This document shows, in pieces, positions 30,766 to 30,912 of a stretch of DNA of 30,912 nt. Where the stretch lies: positions 1 to 30,912 of the forward strand of contig JAILZY010000041.1 in assembly GCA_023512255.1 (NCBI GenBank), written 5' to 3'. Both the position numbers and the translations under genes were made by a program. The stretch's first letter is position 1. The number at the start of each line of letters is the position of its first letter. The notes beneath the pieces are model-generated. The model was not told where the DNA came from, ran no database searches, and was given only the letters and a program-made list of their open reading frames with translations. The stretch comes from a bacterium. GTDB lineage: Bacteria; SZUA-182; DTGQ01.

Positions 30766-30912
30766 TTATGGGGTAAGGGGGCCCAGGCCGAGGATGAGAG
30801 CCGGAGTCAGCAGCGACTGGAGCGGAGGTGGAGGATTCAGCAAGGCGGCAAATATCGGATAGCTAGCCAGCGTTCCCCCTTGCAGAATCTCATAGGCTAC
30901 GGCATAGGCCGG
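30766..30912 (-). CDS. Pro/Leu-rich protein, C-terminal 48 residues only (runs off the window)
   Basis: The minus strand is open from the window edge to TAA at 30768-30766, encoding 48 residues that include NPPPPLQSLLTPALILG and end in PLTP. The composition, rich in Pro, Leu, Ala and Gly with almost no charge, recalls the exported protein at 12456, though no clear alignment is visible. The N-terminus lies beyond the window. A strong hairpin follows at 30666-30705. Function unknown. Confidence 0.5.
   Translation of the reverse strand, partial: PAYAVAYEILQGGTLASYPIFAALLNPPPPLQSLLTPALILGLGPLTP

Noticed and set aside
1-30912. tRNA, rRNA, prophage, conjugation or toxin-antitoxin genes
   Set aside because: None could be recognised by eye on either strand; a tRNAscan/Infernal run would be needed to exclude small RNAs fully.

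Overview
This is a moderate-GC bacterial chromosome segment. A Gram-negative envelope is suggested by a GT9 heptosyltransferase-like gene (26433-27545) and an Slp-type outer-membrane lipoprotein (21810-22358). A complete hydBGDA-type cytoplasmic [NiFe] hydrogenase with its maturation protease (13331-17920) suggests an anaerobe or facultative anaerobe able to exchange electrons between NAD(P)H and H2. No rRNA, tRNA, phage or conjugation gene was seen. The phylum cannot be fixed from the sequence alone; a deep-branching or uncultured Gram-negative lineage is plausible (inference).

Layout. 114-1751: PhoU-like DUF47 regulator plus PiT phosphate permease. 1985-3643 (minus): unrecognised zinc-ribbon protein whose start lies in the end of a miniature element. 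4000-6205: secreted PsbP-like protein and a SpoIID-domain protein. 6235-6469: two tandem miniature elements. 6589-7113: exported Cys-rich copper-storage-like protein. 7195-8548: terminator, tandem repeats, flavoredoxin-like protein and a second copy of the first miniature element. 8573-9187 (minus): FeeM-like N-acyltransferase. 9640-9975 (minus): small exported protein. 9976-12455: about 2.5 kb with no long gene but with hairpin repeats, two small ORFs with strong ribosome sites, and a candidate structured RNA. 12456-13193: exported Pro/Thr/Phe-rich repeat protein. 13331-17920 (minus): hydrogenase operon. 18447-18579: three adjacent long palindromes. 18657-21602: small tail-anchored protein and a P-type cation ATPase. 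21810-24508: Slp lipoprotein, DUF1624/HGSNAT-like acyltransferase, lone receiver-domain regulator. 24988-30388: four glycosyltransferases, a surface-glycan cluster. 30766-30912 (minus): C-terminus of a Pro-rich protein running off the window.

How the genes fit together. DUF47 and PiT form a phosphate-uptake pair. The hydrogenase genes run beta (Fe-S), gamma (FAD/NAD(P)), delta (small), alpha (large), protease, with overlaps or very short gaps, the order known for Pyrococcus sulfhydrogenase I. The glycosyltransferase cluster combines a processive-type GT2, a GT9, a dolichyl-phosphate-type GT2 and a multi-spanning GT39-like enzyme, consistent with lipid-linked sugar synthesis and transfer.

The most unusual content is non-coding. 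Two families of miniature inverted-repeat elements have readable target-site duplications: one of 124-125 bp with 8-bp duplications (two copies), one of 104-136 bp with 3-bp duplications (five copies). One copy of the first family appears to supply the Shine-Dalgarno and GTG start of a gene. The ORF-poor 2.5 kb region carries a multi-stem candidate RNA.
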